NCBI GenBank assembly: GCA_027622715.1 | Contig: JAQBYN010000003.1 | Span: forward strand, 1-64,000 | Length of the DNA: 64,000 bases | Origin: Pseudomonadota bacterium | Lineage (GTDB): Bacteria > Pseudomonadota > Alphaproteobacteria > SHVP01 | Reading direction: 5' to 3' | Part shown: in pieces, positions 61,325 to 64,000 of the stretch | How the letters are laid out: each line of letters starts with the position of its first letter | How positions within the stretch are numbered: position 1 is the stretch's first letter | Position numbers and translations under genes: made by a program | The notes under the pieces: model-generated | Seen by the model: only the letters and a program-made list of their open reading frames with translations | The model's database searches: none | Told to the model about the DNA's origin: nothing

Positions 61325-61465
61325 ATGTCTTTGGCGTCCAAATTGACGATCCTCCTGATCCTGGTTTTGGTGGCCGGCGGCGCCGTGTTCCTGGCGACCT
61401 GGGACATTCCGGTGCCTACACGGCAAGTCGAAAAAGTCCTGCCCGACAGCCGGTTTTCGCGGTAG
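61325..61465 (+). CDS. 46-residue single-pass membrane protein
   Basis: A very short gene: ATG, one hydrophobic stretch LTILLILVLVAGGAVFLATW (about 8-27), then a polar tail DIPVPTRQVEKVLPDSRFSR. The tail (P-x-P-x-x-x-V-E-K-V-x-P-D-x-R-F) resembles small proteins I recall at this position in related bacteria, which supports real coding. Orientation is probably N-in, tail in the periplasm. It ends 6 bp before the next ATG, so it is co-transcribed with the helical-repeat protein. A weak GGA ribosome site precedes the ATG. Function unknown. Confidence 0.7.
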   Translation: MSLASKLTILLILVLVAGGAVFLATWDIPVPTRQVEKVLPDSRFSR

Positions 61466-61471
61466 CGCGTG

Positions 61472-63265
61472 ATGCTTGGTCATGGTCCACGCTACCGGTT
61501 GATGGCGTTAATCGGGGCCGTATTAGCGATCGGCGGTGTCTCGATGGCAGGCGCGCAGCAGGATGCGGGTGGTCCGGTCCGCCTCGTGCCAACGACCGAA
61601 TCCCCGCCGAAATCGAGTGCCCAGGCGGTCGAGACGGCTGCGGAAGGCGCGCCGACCCCGGCGCAATCGTCGATCGCGGTCGTTGAATTAGGCCGATTCG
61701 ATCCCTCCTCCGTTGGGGTGTTGTCGGCCGAGAATGGCGGGTTCGAGGTATCTCTTTGGGCGGGATCGCGGCGTGCGCTTGTCGAGCGGCTGGTCCCCCG
61801 CATACCCGCGGTGACCCCGTCACGCGTTGCCCAGTCGCTGCGGCGGCGCCTGCTGTTGACGGCAGCGCAGGTACCGGCGGGCGATCCGGTAGCGCCAAGC
61901 TTTCTCGGCCTGCGCGCCGAACGTCTCGCGGCAGCCGGCGACTATCCGTCGGCTTTGGCCTTGGCCAACCTTGCGCCACCGCAGATGGAGGATCCGGCCC
62001 TCGATGTTGTCAGGGCTGAGGGCGCGCTACTGAATGGCAATCATCAGGCGGCGTGCGAGGTGGTCGACCGCGTGCTCGCCGCTGGACGCCGTTCCCCCTA
62101 CTGGGTGCGCCGCCTCAGTTTTTGCCGCGTTCTCGAGGGCGATGTCGAGCGCGCGCGGCTGACGGCAGCCATTTTGCGTGAGTTGCCGGGCGATGCTGAT
62201 CCGTTGTTCGATCAATTGTTGGCCATTCTGGCCGACGGCGCGGACAGGTCGCTCGACGACGCAACGGCCCTCACGCCGCTACACTTCGCGATGATTCGGG
62301 CGGCGCGACGCGCGATTCCCGACGGCGCTGCGAATTCCGATGATCCGGCAATTTTGCGGGCGCTGGCGACCTCCGCGAACGCGTCGATTGAGGCGCGGCT
62401 GCGGGCCGGAGAAGCGGCGGAAATCGCGGGGGTCTTATCGGCGGAATCACTCGGTCAGATATACGCGAGCTTGGCGTTCAGTGACGACCAGCGCGCCAAT
62501 GTGCTGTCGGCGGCACTTGAGATGCCCCGATCAATTGCCAATGCGCTGCTGTATCAAACGGCGGTCGGCGAGACGATTCCAGCGGTCCAGGCGGAGGCTT
62601 TGCGCACAGCACTAAGATTGGCGAATGTGCGGACGCACGGGATGGTGGCACGGGTGAGCGCAGACCGTTTGGCAGCTCTAGCGCCCGACCCTGATCTGAT
62701 GTGGTTTGCGGCCGATGCCGGTCTTGGCCTGCTTCATGCCGGCGCGATCGATGGTGCCCGTGCTTGGTTCGACCTTGCCCGGCAAGTTGTCTCGGAGTCC
62801 CAGCCCGACGCCGCACTTGCTGTGCTGAAGCTTTGGGCCCCGCTGACGGTGAGCGGATCGTCCAGCCCCCTACCATGGGCGCCCGCGGCGCTTGCCGAAT
62901 GGTGGCGCGGCGTCGTCGACCTCGACCGCGCGCAAGCGCAAAGCGTCGGTGGTATCGCGCTGACGATATTCGAAGATCTGGGTCTGACAGTGCCCGAGGA
63001 CGTCTGGGACGAATTCACCGGAATGGCCGAACCAGTACTGGTTCAACGCCCATCAGCGGGCTTGTTGCGCGGTCTGCAATCCGCGGCGCGCGCCGGCCGC
63101 GTCGGTGAGACCGTGTTGTTCGCCCTGGTTGTCCTGGGGGAACAACATCCGAGTGAGGTCGACACGATTGTTATTTCCGATGTCGTCATGGCGTTGGTCG
63201 GCGTTGGCCTGCTGGAGGATGCGCGCGCGTTGGCGCTTGAGGCGATCGTCGGTCGGAGTTTGTAG
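61472..63265 (+). CDS. exported alpha-helical repeat protein, function unknown
   Basis: A 597-residue protein. It begins with a signal peptide (LMALIGAVLAIGGVSMAGA, cleaved before QQDAGG), then a Pro/Ala/Ser-rich linker (about 35-70), then Ala/Leu-rich helical hairpins to the end, with TPR/SEL1-like spacing (LRAERLAAAGDYPSALALAN, RAEGALLNGNHQAACEVVDR). No catalytic motif is seen. A periplasmic protein-interaction role is inferred. The upstream in-frame GTG at 61469 is an alternative start. Its stop TAG overlaps the xerD GTG by one base, so expression with xerD is coupled. Confidence 0.83.
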   Translation: MLGHGPRYRLMALIGAVLAIGGVSMAGAQQDAGGPVRLVPTTESPPKSSAQAVETAAEGAPTPAQSSIAVVELGRFDPSSVGVLSAENGGFEVSLWAGSRRALVERLVPRIPAVTPSRVAQSLRRRLLLTAAQVPAGDPVAPSFLGLRAERLAAAGDYPSALALANLAPPQMEDPALDVVRAEGALLNGNHQAACEVVDRVLAAGRRSPYWVRRLSFCRVLEGDVERARLTAAILRELPGDADPLFDQLLAILADGADRSLDDATALTPLHFAMIRAARRAIPDGAANSDDPAILRALATSANASIEARLRAGEAAEIAGVLSAESLGQIYASLAFSDDQRANVLSAALEMPRSIANALLYQTAVGETIPAVQAEALRTALRLANVRTHGMVARVSADRLAALAPDPDLMWFAADAGLGLLHAGAIDGARAWFDLARQVVSESQPDAALAVLKLWAPLTVSGSSSPLPWAPAALAEWWRGVVDLDRAQAQSVGGIALTIFEDLGLTVPEDVWDEFTGMAEPVLVQRPSAGLLRGLQSAARAGRVGETVLFALVVLGEQHPSEVDTIVISDVVMALVGVGLLEDARALALEAIVGRSL

Positions 63266-64000
63266 TGGCAGCCGGGGCCGCCACGATGGAGACACTTTTC
63301 GAGCGGTTTCTCGAAATGATTTCTGCCGAGCGCGGGGCATCGCCGAGGACGTTGGAAGCCTACGGCAATGATCTCGCCCACCTCGCCGAATTTTTGCGGC
63401 GCGACAAGGATCACGTCGTGTCCTGTGAAGGACAGCAACTTCGTCGTTATGTCGCACGTCTCGGCGGCGGTGGTTTAGCGCCGGCGACCGTGTCGCGAAA
63501 GATTTCGACGCTCCGCCAGTTTTTCAAGTTTCTGGTCGTCGATGGTGTTTGTCAGGACGATCCAAGCCATCTCCTCGAGGCGCCGCGGCGTGGCAGATCT
63601 CTGCCCCGCGTATTGGCCGCAAGCGACGTTGACGTGCTGTTGGATAAGGTCAGGGACATGGCCGGGCCGGAAGGCGCACGCGCAACGGCGTTGCTCGAAC
63701 TGCTTTACGCATCCGGTCTGCGGGTCAGCGAGCTCGTCGGGCTGCCGATCGCGAATCTCGATCTTGATGCCGGGCTGGTATTCGTTCGAGGAAAAGGGGG
63801 GCGTCAACGATATGTGCCTGTTGGCAGCTCGGCCCTTGCAGCGCTGCGCGCTTATCTTGTCGAGCGGGCGGTGTTTTTGCGCAACGGCGAGGAATCGCCG
63901 TGGCTGTTTCCGTCGCGCGGGCGGCTCGGACATCTTACGCGCCAGCGTTTTGCCCAGCTCTTGAGTAAGCTTGCGGCAGACGCCGATATCGATCCGCGGC
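63265..64000 (+). CDS. xerD: tyrosine recombinase XerD, 3' end outside window
   Basis: The window ends after 245 codons of this gene. The start GTG overlaps the previous stop (TAGTG); a later in-frame ATG (residue 8) is also usable. The N-terminal core-binding domain is METLFERFLEMISAERGASP with SPRTLEAYGNDLAHL and ATVSRKISTLRQFFKFLV. The catalytic domain shows the first Arg in YASGLRVSELVGL (Arg153) and the Lys of VRGKGGRQRYVP (Lys177). The remaining His-x-x-Arg, His and Tyr lie beyond the edge. XerD with XerC resolves chromosome dimers at dif. Confidence 0.93.
   Translation, partial: MAAGAATMETLFERFLEMISAERGASPRTLEAYGNDLAHLAEFLRRDKDHVVSCEGQQLRRYVARLGGGGLAPATVSRKISTLRQFFKFLVVDGVCQDDPSHLLEAPRRGRSLPRVLAASDVDVLLDKVRDMAGPEGARATALLELLYASGLRVSELVGLPIANLDLDAGLVFVRGKGGRQRYVPVGSSALAALRAYLVERAVFLRNGEESPWLFPSRGRLGHLTRQRFAQLLSKLAADADIDPR

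Noticed and set aside
61178-61483. In-frame N-terminal extension of AroK by 102 codons
   Set aside because: No kinase homology, crosses a divergent promoter region and the opposite-strand 46-residue gene.
61315-61686. 123-codon plus-strand open frame overlapping the 46-residue gene and the next gene
   Set aside because: Out of frame with both; composition is Arg/Gly/Pro-rich with no membrane segment, unlike the clean short gene in the other frame.
1-64000. Search for transposases, integrases other than XerD, att sites at tRNA-Arg and toxin-antitoxin or defence genes
   Set aside because: None seen. The tRNA 3' end is not duplicated nearby, and XerD is the housekeeping chromosome-dimer recombinase by its operon setting.

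Overview
The window looks like chromosomal DNA of an alphaproteobacterium, probably of the Rhodospirillales or a nearby order. It is GC-rich and densely packed. Several neighbourhoods are typical of that group: carD-fdxA-SUV3-like helicase, J-domain protein-cobS-cobT beside bolA, aroK-aroB-CorC, and a cyclopropane-fatty-acid cluster with DUF1365. I see no phage, IS element, CRISPR array or plasmid gene. One tRNA (Arg, CCT) is present. Genes run off both ends: an alpha/beta-hydrolase-fold gene on the left and xerD on the right.

Layout. 1-4.2 kb: degenerate hydrolase, GH3-type acyl-adenylating enzyme, SpeD-type pyruvoyl decarboxylase, PlsB-like acyltransferase. 4.4-11.2 kb: lipid-modification cluster (flavin amine-oxidase-like protein, DUF1365, CFA synthase, SDR, DUF6134, NTF2-like, GPH-family transporter). 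11.2-18.6 kb: VOC protein, an RND efflux pair whose adaptor carries two EF-hands, an esterase, a pentapeptide solenoid. 18.8-27.3 kb: amidohydrolase-DUF6925 pair, then a cobalamin-riboswitch operon btuB-btuF-btuC-btuD-tonB. 27.4-35.7 kb: orphan CoxL-type molybdoenzyme subunit, then a minus-strand run of PhyH dioxygenase, PAS hybrid kinase, FixJ-like regulator and REC-EAL protein. 35.8-42.8 kb: tRNA-Arg, M48 lipoprotein protease, a phosphatase-fold protein without its metal ligands, CarD with a histone-H1-like tail, 7Fe ferredoxin, TerB-like protein, SUV3-like helicase. 43-50 kb: methyltransferase/ATP-grasp fusion, methylmalonyl-CoA mutase, DUF4389 protein, a Trp-motif repeat protein, MeaB. 50.2-64 kb: rpmB, preQ0 transporter, upp, phytase-like esterase, YrdC-like protein, cobT, cobS, J-domain protein, bolA, AEC transporter, CorC, aroB, aroK, a 46-residue membrane protein, a helical-repeat exported protein and xerD.

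B12 recurs through the window: riboswitch-controlled uptake with its own TonB, cobaltochelatase CobST for synthesis, and the B12 enzyme methylmalonyl-CoA mutase with its chaperone MeaB. Membrane-lipid remodelling is a second theme.

The best candidates for something undescribed are the protein at 47.7-48.9 kb, with fifteen [D/E]-P-x-W motifs at about 18-residue spacing, lying between mutB and meaB; the pseudophosphatase beside carD; the methyltransferase/D-Ala-D-Ala-ligase-like fusion; and the GH3-SpeD pair. All family assignments are from reading the translated sequence; no database search was run.
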